NCBI RefSeq assembly: GCF_900105055.1
Contig: NZ_FNTA01000004.1
Coordinates: forward strand, 6,045,501-6,109,500
Source: Amycolatopsis lurida
GTDB lineage: Bacteria; Actinomycetota; Actinomycetes; Mycobacteriales; Pseudonocardiaceae
Length of the DNA stretch: 64,000 bases
Direction: 5' to 3'
In this document: one piece after another, positions 10,777-20,014 of the stretch
Numbering within the stretch: position 1 is the stretch's first letter
Layout of the letters: every line of letters starts with the position of its first letter
Translations under genes and position numbers: made by a program
Notes under the pieces: model-generated
What the model saw: only the letters and a program-made list of their open reading frames with translations
What the model was told of the DNA's origin: nothing
The model's database searches: none

Positions 10777-10842
10777 TGTTACACCCGATAGTTGAGGCCC
10801 ATGGTGTGGAACTGCATCAGGCGTGTTCCGCTGTTAGCTTCT

Positions 10843-10922
10843 TGATGCGTGGCGTCCGGCGAGATGAAGAACTGGGTCACGGTCGGACTCAGAAGGTCCG
10901 GCACTCGACGGACGCCACGCGT
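10843..10922. repeat. Inverted repeat GCGTGGCGTCCG, 50-base loop
   Basis: GATGCGTGGCGTCCG at about 10843-10857 and CGGACGCCACGCGTC at about 10908-10922 are inverted copies. They lie just beside the IS3 orfA remnant, so they may be part of an IS end or a separate small palindromic element. Confidence 0.5.
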
Positions 10923-10923
10923 C

Positions 10924-11112
10924 GGGTCTGGCCGGGACCTGTTCACACTGCTGCGTGAAATTCGGCGCCGTCGGCGGTGACACTTCGGCGGGCTCGCTCG
11001 GCGGCACCTGCTCGCAAGCGACCTCGGAGACCGTGCGACCGGAAACGATCACGCGGTGAGCAGCCTCGACCTCGTACTCGGCCGTGTACGAACGGCGCTT
11101 GCGAGGAGGCAT
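10924..11112 (-). pseudogene. IS3-family transposase OrfA, N-terminal remnant
   Basis: From the ATG at 11112 the protein reads MPPRKRRSYTAEYEVEAAHR then VIVSGRTVSEVA, the usual OrfA helix-turn-helix start. It then goes into unrelated sequence after about 40 residues. No OrfB is present. Confidence 0.7.
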
Positions 11113-11357
11113 GAGGACATCCTCGCAACAGGACAACTGGTCCTATCGACACAGCGGTTACGCGCGCTTGCTGTATCTGAAGGTCAGGGCCTGCCGTGCG
11201 ACCGGATGGCTTCGTGGGGAGGTAGTCCTGACTAGGTGACCGTTCGTCGCCTGCTGGGTGTCGCAACTGTCGATCGGGATACAGGGTGGTTACGATCCGC
11301 GAGTTGCCCACCTCATGGTGGGCCCGTACCTATTGACCTGGTGAAAGGGCTTGTTGC

Positions 11358-11810
11358 ATGGCGCAGAAGGTCAGTGTCGAGATCTTGGATGATCTCGACG
11401 GTAGCGAGGCAACTCAGACTGTGCCGTTCGCGTTGGATGGCGTGTCGTATGAGATCGACTTGTCGGATGAGAACGCTCAGGCGCTGCGGGAGGAGTTCGA
11501 CCGCTTTGTGGCCGCGGGGCGCCGGATCGGTGGACGGCGTATCAGGGTCGCGGTTGGACAGTCGACAGGTGTCGGCGCTTCCTCGCGTAGTGCGGCGTCG
11601 GGGACTGACCGGGAATATAACCAGCAGGTGCGCGCGTGGGCTGCCGAGAATGGCTACGCGATCTCTGACCGGGGCAGGATCCCGAGCGAGATCACCGAGG
11701 CGTTCGAAGCTGGCGCTGCTGCCCCAGCGCCGGTTGTGGAGCCCGAACCCGAACCGGAGTCGGAGAAGCCGAAGCGTAAGCGGGCGCCGAGGAAGAAGGC
11801 CGACGCCTAG
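11358..11810 (+). CDS. lsr2: Lsr2-type nucleoid-associated xenogeneic silencer
   Basis: 150 residues, with the full Lsr2 plan. The N-terminal dimerisation domain starts MAQKVSVEILDDLDGSEA and holds the GVSYEIDLSDENAQALRE segment. A flexible Ser/Ala/Gly linker follows. The C-terminal DNA-binding domain has the AT-hook-like core (SDRGRIPSEITEAF), which inserts an RGR loop into the AT-rich minor groove. After it comes an unusual Pro/Glu/Lys tail of about 25 residues (PEPEPESEKPKRKRAPRKK), probably an extra basic DNA contact. Lsr2 silences horizontally acquired AT-rich DNA. Many actinomycetes encode more than one; this copy lies in an island full of mobile elements, so it may be an accessory paralogue. 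A GAAAGGG at about 11342 precedes the ATG. Confidence 0.95.
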   Translation: MAQKVSVEILDDLDGSEATQTVPFALDGVSYEIDLSDENAQALREEFDRFVAAGRRIGGRRIRVAVGQSTGVGASSRSAASGTDREYNQQVRAWAAENGYAISDRGRIPSEITEAFEAGAAAPAPVVEPEPEPESEKPKRKRAPRKKADA

Positions 11811-11971
11811 TTTCTGGCGTTGTCGCGGTTTCCGGCTTCATCAATTAGCTGGCGCCTCTCGTGCTGTGATTAGTGATTAGGTCCCGTTGATATGGGTAGG
11901 TGGGATCTCATTTTGTCATATCCGTTTTAGTGTTGCTCTATCGGATCTGACGAAAAGGGAGAGAAATAGCA

Positions 11972-12217
11972 ATGACGGGCGCGGTGTCTGACGACGAAGC
12001 TGGTGATCAACGACGGGTGAGAGTGGCCGAAGCGCGTGACGGTGCGGCTCGGGACTTGCGTGAGGCGGCCGCGACCTTGCGGAAGGCGGTGGCGGACGGG
12101 AGCGCACCAGCGAACCTGCAGGAGTTGATCGACCGGCTCGAGAAGGCGGCCGGGCGCACCGCCGCCAGCGAGCAACCTCCGGATTCCGGTGATCGAGCGG
12201 CTAACGCTCAGGATTGA
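11972..12217 (+). CDS. Small acidic helical protein, 81 aa, unknown
   Basis: The ATG is preceded by AAGGGAGAGAAATAGCA, a good ribosome site. The middle is a charged amphipathic helix (ARDLREAAATLRKAVADGSA then LQELIDRLEKAAG), the ends disordered. No family is recognised. GC-rich third positions support coding. It lies downstream of lsr2 by 160 bases, probably with its own promoter. Confidence 0.6.
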   Translation: MTGAVSDDEAGDQRRVRVAEARDGAARDLREAAATLRKAVADGSAPANLQELIDRLEKAAGRTAASEQPPDSGDRAANAQD

Positions 12218-12353
12218 GTAGTCCTACCTACCTGGGTGTGGGTAGATCGACTCGAAACATTGTTTTCGCTGTTCACCGGTGGTGTGACAGGTTGAGTGGG
12301 TACGCGTCGCTGTCGTAGGGTGACCACTGGTTACCGACGACGGGGAGGCGTTT

Positions 12354-12660
12354 GTGACGGGTTATCAGGTGGTGGTCGACAAGCTCCGCGGCACCGGCCA
12401 GGCCGCCGGACGGGTCGTCGACGGGCTACGCAGTGCTGGCTGTCCGGCCGCGGTGCCAGCGGGTTGATCTTGGTATGCTGGAGTCGCGGGCGGCGTTGGC
12501 GATGGCGCGGGTCAAGCACGTGTTGGTGTCTCGGCAGGCGAGCTTCGAAGCCCGCCTCGATACCCATGCCGGGAACATGGCGAAGGCCGCGGACTTGTAT
12601 TCGGGCTGGGACGCGGCTGCGGCGGCGGATATCACGGTGCCCGTGCCTGGGCCGGTGAAT
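12354..12660 (+). pseudogene. ESX/WXG100-like secreted protein, frameshifted
   Basis: GTG at 12354 begins VTGYQVVVDKLRGTGQAAGR and continues to a TGA near 12466. The next frame picks up at LGMLESRAALAMARVKHVLV and continues helical through DTHAGNMAKAADLYSG to VPVPGP. This is the two-helix hairpin layout of actinobacterial type VII secretion targets, about 100 residues. One indel near 12460 separates the halves. The family call is an inference from pattern. Confidence 0.5.
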
Positions 12661-13063
12661 TACCTGATCTCGGAACCCGCTTCAGTGGGGAATTTCATGA
12701 TCGCCGACACTGCCAGCGCTGCCTCGTGGCCCTGTGGTCTGCGGGCAGGAGGCCTCGACCCGGCTTGCTGGTGCGGCGGTTCTTCCGCGACTATCCTGAC
12801 CGCGCGAAGCGGACCTTCGCCGAGCAAAGTCCCGGGCCTCACCCCGGCACGCCCGCCTGTAACGGACAGTTGACGGCACTCCGCTCGCGAGCAGCAGCCA
12901 GGTCCGCGCGTCCTGGCCAGCAAACCACACCCGAGGCACCCTATCAGGACCCCCGAACAAGCCGGGGATCGCCAAGGGCTATACAGCGTGCTGAGGCGCG
13001 GGTCTCCTACTGTCTCCGACGACGTCGAAAACGTGGAACACGACGCCGTCGAGGTGCTTCCGC

Positions 13064-13640
13064 TCATGTCACTCGCGTAGGCTGCGGCTGACGGAGGACG
13101 TCTTGTCCCGGCACACTGTCGTTGGCGTACCTTGGCCGCTCACGTTGCTCGGCGAGCCGGCTCCGCAGCGTGGACAGACCGCGATGTTGCATGACTCGGA
13201 CCGAACTCGGGGTAGAACCGACTCGCTTGGCGGTCTCAGCGGCCGACAAGTCCTCGGGCGACGCGCAGCCACAGGACATGACGTTGCTTGTGGGGAAGGA
13301 TCTCGAGCAGCTTGCCCAGGTAGGAACCCAGCTCGCCGGACACCAGGTGTTCCTCTGGCAGCACGGAACCGCTGGGGCCATCAGGCATCGACGCCACCGG
13401 GCTGCTCTGGTCACGCAAATTTTTTCGCCAGACGTCGATCAGCTTCCGTTCGGCGAGGACGTAGACGAAAGCCATGAAAGAGAAACCTCTGTCATCGTAC
13501 GTCGGTATGGCTCGAAGCACGGCGATGGCGACGTCCTGGGCGAGATCCTCCGCGGATGGGGCTTGTGGCCAGACCTCAGAATTGCCTTGGCGGAGCAGGC
13601 CTGCCCTGCGGACGGTCGACCACGACAACTGCCCACCGCG
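13064..13640 (-). pseudogene. ShbA-like sigma-70 family factor, broken
   Basis: Region 2 is well kept: SAEDLAQDVAIAVLRAIPTY then FMAFVYVLAERKLIDVWRKN. Region 4 follows in another frame: LSAAETAKRVGSTPSSVRVM then QHRGLSTLRSRL. The break is near 13250, where ILPHKQRHVLWLRVARG must join LSAAETA. The N-terminus before residue SAEDLAQ is also not clean. The spacing and sequence resemble the small principal-type factor ShbA. 13700-14154 holds no gene I can support. Confidence 0.75.
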
Positions 13641-14154
13641 TGCCTACGGCGGGGGGGACGAACGTGATGCCACCCACAGTGCAAGCGATGATCTTTTCAG
13701 CATGAGCCTCTTGCCTCTCATGAGTCGGAAGAATCATCGGTAGGGTCGTGAGCGAACAGGCTTGGTAACAACCGTCGCAAGCATTTGCTGTCCACCAGTT
13801 TCGCGATGACGCCGTCGTTTCCCGCAAGCATTCTGTCCTTTCCTCGACGTTTGATACCTGGATGGGCAAGATCGAAGGCCGCGAGTTCGCGGTTGTCATG
13901 CCATGCTGTCGATGGCCCACTGAGCGGAATCACTCTGTCGGAGGACTCCTCCGCGAGGATCCTCAGCGCCCAGGTGCTCGACGGCGGCCAAGGCGGGAAC
14001 CGTCGGCCAGGATTTGGCCCATGTCGTTATTCGTTATCCGAAGTGCCCGAAAATGCGCTCCGTGGCGAAATATCGGGCAGATGTCAAGGGGGGTGTCGAA
14101 CTGAGGCTTCCGATCACTTTCGTCGCGGGCTAAATTCGGCTCATAATCAGTCCC

Positions 14155-14940
14155 ATGGATATGATTCTGGTCTTGAGCGATGGTGTTGAAGCGGGAAGCC
14201 GCGCGGCGACGATTCTTCAGAGAATCTACTTGATCGATCGTGTCATGTTGCTGAAGGACGCGAAGCTCGCGATCAGTGGCAGCAAGCACGTCGGTGTGAT
14301 CTTGAATATGGAGTCTGCCGGCCGGGAACGGGTTGCGGCGACGGTCAAGGAGCTGGGCGCGGCTCGGTCGATACCGATTCTCGTTCTGACGGTTCACCAA
14401 GACGAGACTGACATCGTGCGAATATTTAATGCGGGCGCCGATGAATGTCTGCCGCCGACTGTGCCCGGACCCGAACTGCTGGCTAGGACCAGGGCGATGG
14501 TTCGCAGGCAAGCGGAACGTCCGCCGGCGGAGGCGGATATAGTTGTGGGTGCATTGAGGATCAAGCCTGCCGCCAGAGTGGCGACCTTGGACGGCTGCCT
14601 GCTGAAACTCGCCGGGCGTGAGTTCGACCTCCTGCTCGCGCTGGCCAGACGTCCTGGGCACACCTTCGATCGGGATGACCTCCAAAAGGTGTTGTGGGGG
14701 GCGCATAACTCCGGGAGGGCCAATGTCAACGCCTACGTCTCCAGGCTTCGTCGAAAATTGGGTGAGATAGCGGAAAGACCGCGTTTCCTGCACACCGTCT
14801 ACGGCAGAGGCCTGAAGCTTCAGGTTTCCGGCGTCGGCCAAGGGGGGAAACTCGGTCGCAGTGGCGGGCAGAAGGGTCCCTTCGTCACATCTGAGTTCAG
14901 CGATGTGAACCTCCAGCCCAGGCCACCTGTGGGATCGTGA
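14155..14940 (+). CDS. OmpR-family transcriptional regulator with degenerate receiver
   Basis: 261 residues. Residues 1-115 have receiver-like strand/helix order, but the phospho-acceptor strand reads GVILNMESAG: Asn or Leu stands where Asp is required, and the N-terminal acidic pair is reduced to one Asp (LVLSDG). Residues 130-225 are a winged helix (LAGREFDLLLALARRPGHTF; RANVNAYVSRLRRKLGE; RFLHTVYGRGLKL), the OmpR/PhoB DNA-binding domain. A 35-residue Gly-rich tail follows. No sensor kinase is adjacent. It is therefore an orphan, probably phosphorylation-independent regulator, of the kind seen beside secondary-metabolite genes. Targets unknown. Confidence 0.85.
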   Translation: MDMILVLSDGVEAGSRAATILQRIYLIDRVMLLKDAKLAISGSKHVGVILNMESAGRERVAATVKELGAARSIPILVLTVHQDETDIVRIFNAGADECLPPTVPGPELLARTRAMVRRQAERPPAEADIVVGALRIKPAARVATLDGCLLKLAGREFDLLLALARRPGHTFDRDDLQKVLWGAHNSGRANVNAYVSRLRRKLGEIAERPRFLHTVYGRGLKLQVSGVGQGGKLGRSGGQKGPFVTSEFSDVNLQPRPPVGS

Positions 14941-16930
14941 GTGGCAAGTCGGATTGCCGGGTGGCTGCGGGGCCGGTCGGAAGCCTGTGAAACGAACCCT
15001 GGGGCACCCGTTGAGGTCCATTCTGGACCCTCGGTGAACGTTGTCGAGGTACACCGAGCCACTTCCGCCGCCGACGACCTCAACGCGGTCGCCGGCGGCG
15101 GGATCGTGAGTTGTCGGCGTCCGGTCCAGGCGTCCCGGTACGGTGCGAGGAACTCGCTGACCAGGCGCGGCGGCCCACCGGGCGACCTGGAATCGTTACG
15201 AGGCGGGCCGTCATGATCGAGCAATGGTGCGTCCATTGGATGGGTTCAAGTTCGCCTGCGATGGCAGCGAGTTCGTCCTATGAATACCTGATAGGTCGGT
15301 TTCTTCGGGAAGGAACTGGCATCTCGCCCCCCTCCCAGGTGACGCTCCTTTTGAAAACGCCAGCAAGGTGTTCATCTTGGTTGCCAGCCGAGGGGCACAT
15401 TCTCGGTCGTGCGATCATGAGGAATACACGCCGGCATGACAAATCGAGTGCGCCGAGCGACCAAGGCCGCGATCTGTGGCTGATTATTCGCGCCGACGGT
15501 CGGATCGCCTTCCCGGAAGCTCGGCACGGCACGATCCTCGGTCTCGGTCGGGCCGCTTGCTGCTCAGGGCCATGCGCCGCGGTCAGGAAGTCCGCGGTGG
15601 GCACGGTCGAGCGGAGTGACGGATCCGGCAGGTCACGAACGCAGGCTTGTCGGTGCACCGGGCTCGCGAACGAGCCGAAGCCGGGTGACACGAAAGGGTA
15701 GGGCGTCGGCTGTAGCTGGTTCGCAGTAACATCGAATGGCCAAAGGTGGCGGGCCGAGACGGCTCGTCCGGTGAGACCGCGACGCCGTCGGACCATCGCC
15801 GCTACCAGTGCCGTTCTGTTCGATGGCAAGAAGTTCAGTGACGACGAGTCTTCGCGGAAGTGGCCAGTACTGGCTGCGAGAACGTCGCACGCAAGGGTGT
15901 GCCCTCACCGATCACTGGCTACCGCTTCCTCCGGTGGGCGTGAATGCCGTTCGCGCGATGACGGAGTGTCTGCTGGACGGAACATCCGGCGGGCACGCCG
16001 TCGATACTTGTGGCCGATTCGGAAATACTCCGGCCGGGCGTCCGCCCTGTCCGACGGCATCGCTTCGATCACCGGCCGCGCCAAAAAGCGAGGGAAGAGC
16101 CGCCGGGATGAGCGAGCAAGCGAGATTTCTCTGCCGCGAGCAGGGCAGGACTGGGGTTCACGGTGGTTTCGGCCGCGGCCGCGTTCTCGTTTCGCGGCAG
16201 TGGCGCGCACTGGGGTTTCCCGGTCGGCGCGCGTGCCGCGCCAAGCGGATCCATTGACGGCGCAACGGTGTAGGTGATCATTCGGTGCCCTGGTTTCCGA
16301 TGGTCGGCCATGGCTCACGGTGCGACGAGTGCACGGATAATGGTGTGCCACGAATGTCGAAGGGGATGGTTGCGGTGTAGAACGTCAACTAATGTCTTGA
16401 GGCAATGCTGTGCCGGTAATGGAGGTTGGTCCTCCGTGGCCGCCTTGCAGGAGGAGGTCAAAAACCATCGTGAGCTGCTGCGGTGAAGGAGTCGTGGTGG
16501 TGAGCGTCACGGAAAAGGTGCACATGATGCGTCAGGTGTGGATCGAGAAGGCGAACGAAAGTAAACCACCGATGAGGCGTCAAAATAGCATAGACGACAT
16601 CGAAGCCGGGGTCCCGTTATTGCTCCGGGATGAGCCAGGCGGGTGCCTGTCTATTGGCCTGGCGGTGTCCAGCGTAGAGGTGGCGCGAGCCCGATCCAGG
16701 TGCCACTGTGGAACGTGGGAACGCCTCGCTCCCATGCGGCCGAGGGCATGCTGAGGCCGTCGGCGAAAGAGAGAGCCACGCAGCACACACTGCGAGGAGT
16801 TAAGTATCGCTGCGGAGCAGGCGGCCGGACCGCCCCGTAGTAGCGATGATACGCCTATAACCGGCGGGGAGCGAAGGGGGCGGGTTGTCCAGGTGTCGTT
16901 TGGTGGTCAACCAGGATCACTGGGAGGAGC
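14941..16930. other. Long stretch without an intact gene
   Basis: About 2 kb. None of the overlapping frames shows a family pattern or consistent codon use. The only recognisable piece is the lipoprotein-domain remnant at about 15540-15701 (listed next). The rest I cannot interpret. Confidence 0.5.
15540..15701 (+). pseudogene. Remnant of a secreted-repeat (Lipoprotein_15-like) domain
   Basis: CSGPCAAVRKSAVGTVERSDG followed after a broken patch by ANEPKPGDTKG matches, block by block, the intact lipoprotein at 52499-53404 (CNGDCAKTW, KKSAVGTVKREDGS, FAKDTKPGETEG). Frames change between blocks. It is a decayed relative or duplicate. Confidence 0.5.
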
Positions 16931-16939
16931 CAGGCGAAC

Positions 16940-17578
16940 GAACCAAGAACGCAGGCCGAGCCGAAGGCGAAGCCGTTTGAGATTTCCAAGTGGGTCGTGT
17001 GGGAGGCGTATCAACGGGTCAAGGTCAACAAGGGTGCGGCCGGGGTCGACGAGGTATCGATCGAGGAGTTCGAGGCCGGACGCGATAGGAACCTCTATCG
17101 CGTCCGGAACCGGATTTCCTCGGGAAGCTATTTCCCGCCTCCGGTCAAGGCCGTGGAGATCCCCAAATCGGGTGGCAAGGCGTGCGGGTCCTCGGGGTGC
17201 CGACGGTCGCGGACAGGGTCGCGCAAACCGTGGTCAAGATGTATCTGGAGCCGAAGGTCGAGCCGATCTTCCACCCGGACTCATATGGCTACCGGCCGAA
17301 GCGGTCGACCCTGGGCGCGGTAGAGGCGTGCCGGAAGCGTTGCTGGAGAATGGACTGGGTCGTTGACCTGGACATCAAGGCGTTCTTCGACAGCGTGCCG
17401 CACGACCTTGTTCTCAAGGCGGTGGCTCACCACACCGACCAGAAGTGGATCCTGCTGTATGTCTAGCGGTGGCTGCAAGCGCCGTTGCAGTGAGATGGGG
17501 GGTCTGGTCGATCGGGATCGCGGAACCCCACAGGGTTCGGCGACTTCCCCGTTGTTGGCGAATCTTTTTATGCACTAG
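16940..17578 (+). pseudogene. Group II intron reverse transcriptase (LtrA-like), truncated
   Basis: Recognisable RT blocks: VWEAYQRVKVNKGAAGVDEV, RNRISSGSYFPPPVKAVEIP, then after a frameshift near 17180 VRVLGVPTVADRVAQTVVKM, PDSYGYRPKRSTLGAVEA and VVDLDIKAFFDSVPHDLV (the first catalytic Asp block). A TAG at 17464 interrupts it. GTPQGSATSPLLANLFMH follows in another frame and the sequence stops there. The YADD catalytic block, maturase and endonuclease domains are missing. It joins directly to helicase sequence, so a deletion ran from inside the intron into the helicase gene. Confidence 0.88.
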
Positions 17579-17583
17579 CTGTC

Positions 17584-18820
17584 CAGCAGATGTTCGGCTG
17601 GGCCGGCCGGGTGGGGCACGGAGAGCGCGATGGCTGGGCTTTCTTGATCGTCACCGAACAAGAGCGGGAGCGCTGGCAGGCCAAACTCGTCGCCGGGAAC
17701 ACCGTGCGCTCGCGGATCGAAGCCAGCCTGCCGGATCATGTTCTCGCTGAGGTGGTCCAGCGCCGGATCCGGTCACTACGGGAGGCCGAAGACTGGTGGG
17801 TGGGCGCTTTGGCGTGCCATCAGGGCAGCCGTAGCCTGTAACCGCTGCGCGAGGCTGTCCGGTTCCTCGTCGAAGGTCAGTTCATCAACGGAGCCGGGGC
17901 GGCCGATGGGGAGTTCCTACTCGCGCCGACGGACCTGGGAAAGGTCACGGCGCGGCTGATGGTGCCCGCGGCGGTGGGACACGAGATCCGGGTGGCTCTC
18001 GCCGAGAGCGCGTTGCCGGATTCTCCGGACGAAGCGGAACACACGGTCATCGACCTGATCGCGGGTCTGGTGGCCAATCTCGCTCAAAGCGCGATCAATG
18101 AAGAACTGAAGGCCGTGGTCAACTGATTGCTGCGTCCGGATGGTTCCGGCACCTATCAACGAGGCGATCTGGCCAGGGCAGCGCTCGGTCTCGTCGCGAG
18201 TAGTCCGGAAGCGTTCCGCCGTAGCGCCAAGATGATCGCCGGGATCCCGTATCTGGCCCTGTATCCGGTACTGGAGGACGCTCCCCTGTATCTCCATTGG
18301 ATCGGTTGCCAGGGGGCAGCTCGGGACCGTCCATCCGGGGAGCGCGGTCGTCGCGGCGGACCTGAGCCGCCGCGTGAAATGGCGACGGGGCCAGCCGGCC
18401 CGCAGCGCCGGGCGGCTGCTGTGGATGTGCGAGCAGATGGCGACTCCCGCGCACGCCGAAGACCTCGTTCCCGCGCTCTGGAAGGCCGCGCGAGCGCGAG
18501 GCATCACTGGTCCGGACTGGTCGGCCAGAGGCATGCCGAGTCAATGCCGTCTCGACGACGAGGCCTATCGAGCCTTGTTGAAGGAACGCGCGACCGGCGT
18601 CGTCCTTGAGAGAAGCGACGATCTGATCGCGGTCTCGGCACCGGACGCGAGTGTGGTCGTGACGTGGTCGGGCAGGCGGTTTTCTCGGGTTCTCCTGGCG
18701 CAAGGAAAGGCGTCGGTTCCGGTGTTCGACGACGACACGCAGGCGACCGTCTTCACCTGGCGAGGCGACCATCGTGCGACAGGCTGGCTCAGCCGGTACA
18801 CGCGGACGGAACCGACCTGA
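17584..18820 (+). pseudogene. DEAD/DEAH-type helicase, C-terminal half, decayed
   Basis: Begins at helicase motif VI (QQMFGWAGRVGHGERDGWAF; normally QMxGRAGR, so one Arg is Trp) and continues LVAGNTVRSRIEASLPDHVL, AEVVQRRIRSLREAEDWWVG. A TAA at 17838 and a TGA near 18123 break the frame without shifting it. A frameshift near 18310 moves it to the frame ending RYTRTEPT at 18820. The 5' half, with motifs I-V, is gone, replaced by the group II intron remnant. It is convergent with mcrC, 6 bases apart. It may have been a partner of the restriction genes, but this is only context. Confidence 0.7.
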
Positions 18821-18826
18821 CCGAGA

Positions 18827-20014
18827 CTACGGCGCTTCCCAAGCGGCCGCCGCGAGCTTGTCGATCTGGTCGAGAACCGCTGACGGTGCCGCGCTCAGGT
18901 CGATGGGGTACTCGACGATCTCGACATCAGTGTGCCTGACTCGGCGTGTTCGGACTCCGTGCAGCCCGTGCGCGTAGACAAGCCATGCGGTGGGCAAGTC
19001 CAAGGCCGTGCAATAGGCCAGCATCTGATAGTGGTCCGCGTTGGGGTACTGGCCGGTCGTGGACTCCAGCTTGTATTTGGCGTCGGCCACGATCCGCGGG
19101 ACGCCGTCCACGGTGTGGACCACGTCGGCCTTCATGCGGATGGTTCCGTCATGATCAAGGCTGACCGGGTACTGAGTACGCGTACGGCCAGGACGGTACG
19201 CCCATGCCTCCCGTAACGCCGATCCGATGAAGTTCTCGAAGACCGTCGCCATGTTCGCCACGAAGGCGGCGACGGCGAGGTCGCCCGTACCGACTTCGAA
19301 CGATTGATACCGCAGGACGAGTTCCGCTATCCGCATTGCGGGTACATAGCGATGGTTGAGCCGGGTCGCCTGCCAGGCCGGAATCGGCGCACCGGCCGTG
19401 AGTGGAGTAGCCGCTGCGAGTACGACATCGAAATGACGCAGACGAGCGCGAAGTGCGAGTGGGAGCCGCGGTGTGGCGAGCATTCGTTTGAGCGCCGTTC
19501 GAAGCAGGCGATTCTCTGGAATGTCCACGGTGAACGTGTCATAGCGGACTTCGACGGGAACGAGCATGCCGGGATGCCTGGCGATCTGCTTGCCGAGCAA
19601 GATCCGGCCTCGGACATGACGAAGGTCGTCTTCGACGGCGTTGTAACCCTGCAGCACGCCACGGGCCAAGGCTCGTTCGGTATGCCTGCACAACGTTTCG
19701 GCTACCGCCGACCACAGATCGTTCTCGTCCGTGCCTTGCACATCCTCGGGCCGGAACCCCGGGTCGTGGGCGTAGCCCAGTAGGAAAAGAAGCCGCGAAA
19801 TGCCCACTTTGGGCGTCACGACGACATCCATCCCGCTCATTCTGACGGCTCCCACACGTCCACAGGGGGTCAGTCGCCAAGCACCATCGGCCGTCGGTGT
19901 GAGCCGGACCAGACCGCTCGCGGTGAGCGCTGTCGCAACCGGCGGCGGGCAAGAAACCTCGACACCGACGGTGTCGTTCTCGGTCAACCGGATCGTAGAG
20001 GATGCCTTAGTCAC
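18827..20014 (-). CDS. mcrC: McrC-like subunit of type IV (modification-dependent) restriction system
   Basis: 395 residues from a GTG that overlaps the mcrB stop (GTGA). The N-terminal half has the McrC dimerisation and McrB-contact fold, with TPKVGISRLLFLLGYAHDPG and YNAVEDDLRHVRGRILLGKQ. The C-terminal half is the PD-(D/E)XK nuclease: MKADVVHTV...PRIVADAKYK, giving the D...DAK catalytic set, then DHYQMLAYCTAL. McrC supplies the nuclease and the McrB AAA+ ring translocates DNA carrying modified bases, cutting incoming modified (often phage) DNA. All key residues that I can check are present, so the pair looks functional. Confidence 0.9.
   Translation of the reverse strand: MTKASSTIRLTENDTVGVEVSCPPPVATALTASGLVRLTPTADGAWRLTPCGRVGAVRMSGMDVVVTPKVGISRLLFLLGYAHDPGFRPEDVQGTDENDLWSAVAETLCRHTERALARGVLQGYNAVEDDLRHVRGRILLGKQIARHPGMLVPVEVRYDTFTVDIPENRLLRTALKRMLATPRLPLALRARLRHFDVVLAAATPLTAGAPIPAWQATRLNHRYVPAMRIAELVLRYQSFEVGTGDLAVAAFVANMATVFENFIGSALREAWAYRPGRTRTQYPVSLDHDGTIRMKADVVHTVDGVPRIVADAKYKLESTTGQYPNADHYQMLAYCTALDLPTAWLVYAHGLHGVRTRRVRHTDVEIVEYPIDLSAAPSAVLDQIDKLAAAAWEAP

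Larger units (their letters stand above)
9505..10800. other. Gene-free stretch with four strong hairpins
   Basis: I find no credible gene here; the long minus-strand frame through it has no family features. It contains four inverted repeats (listed separately, plus TCACACGG 10479-10486 with CCGTGTGA 10506-10513). It also has three copies of a loose GGYTGYTG motif, near 9738, 9894 and 10648; two are followed by TGCGTGGC. The arrangement could be short transcripts each ending in a hairpin, or relics of a plasmid or integrated element. Confidence 0.4.

Noticed and set aside
15278..15829. Minus-strand frame of 183 codons in the gene-free region
   Set aside because: It lies opposite the lipoprotein-domain remnant and resembles the antisense frame of the intact lipoprotein, so it is a shadow.
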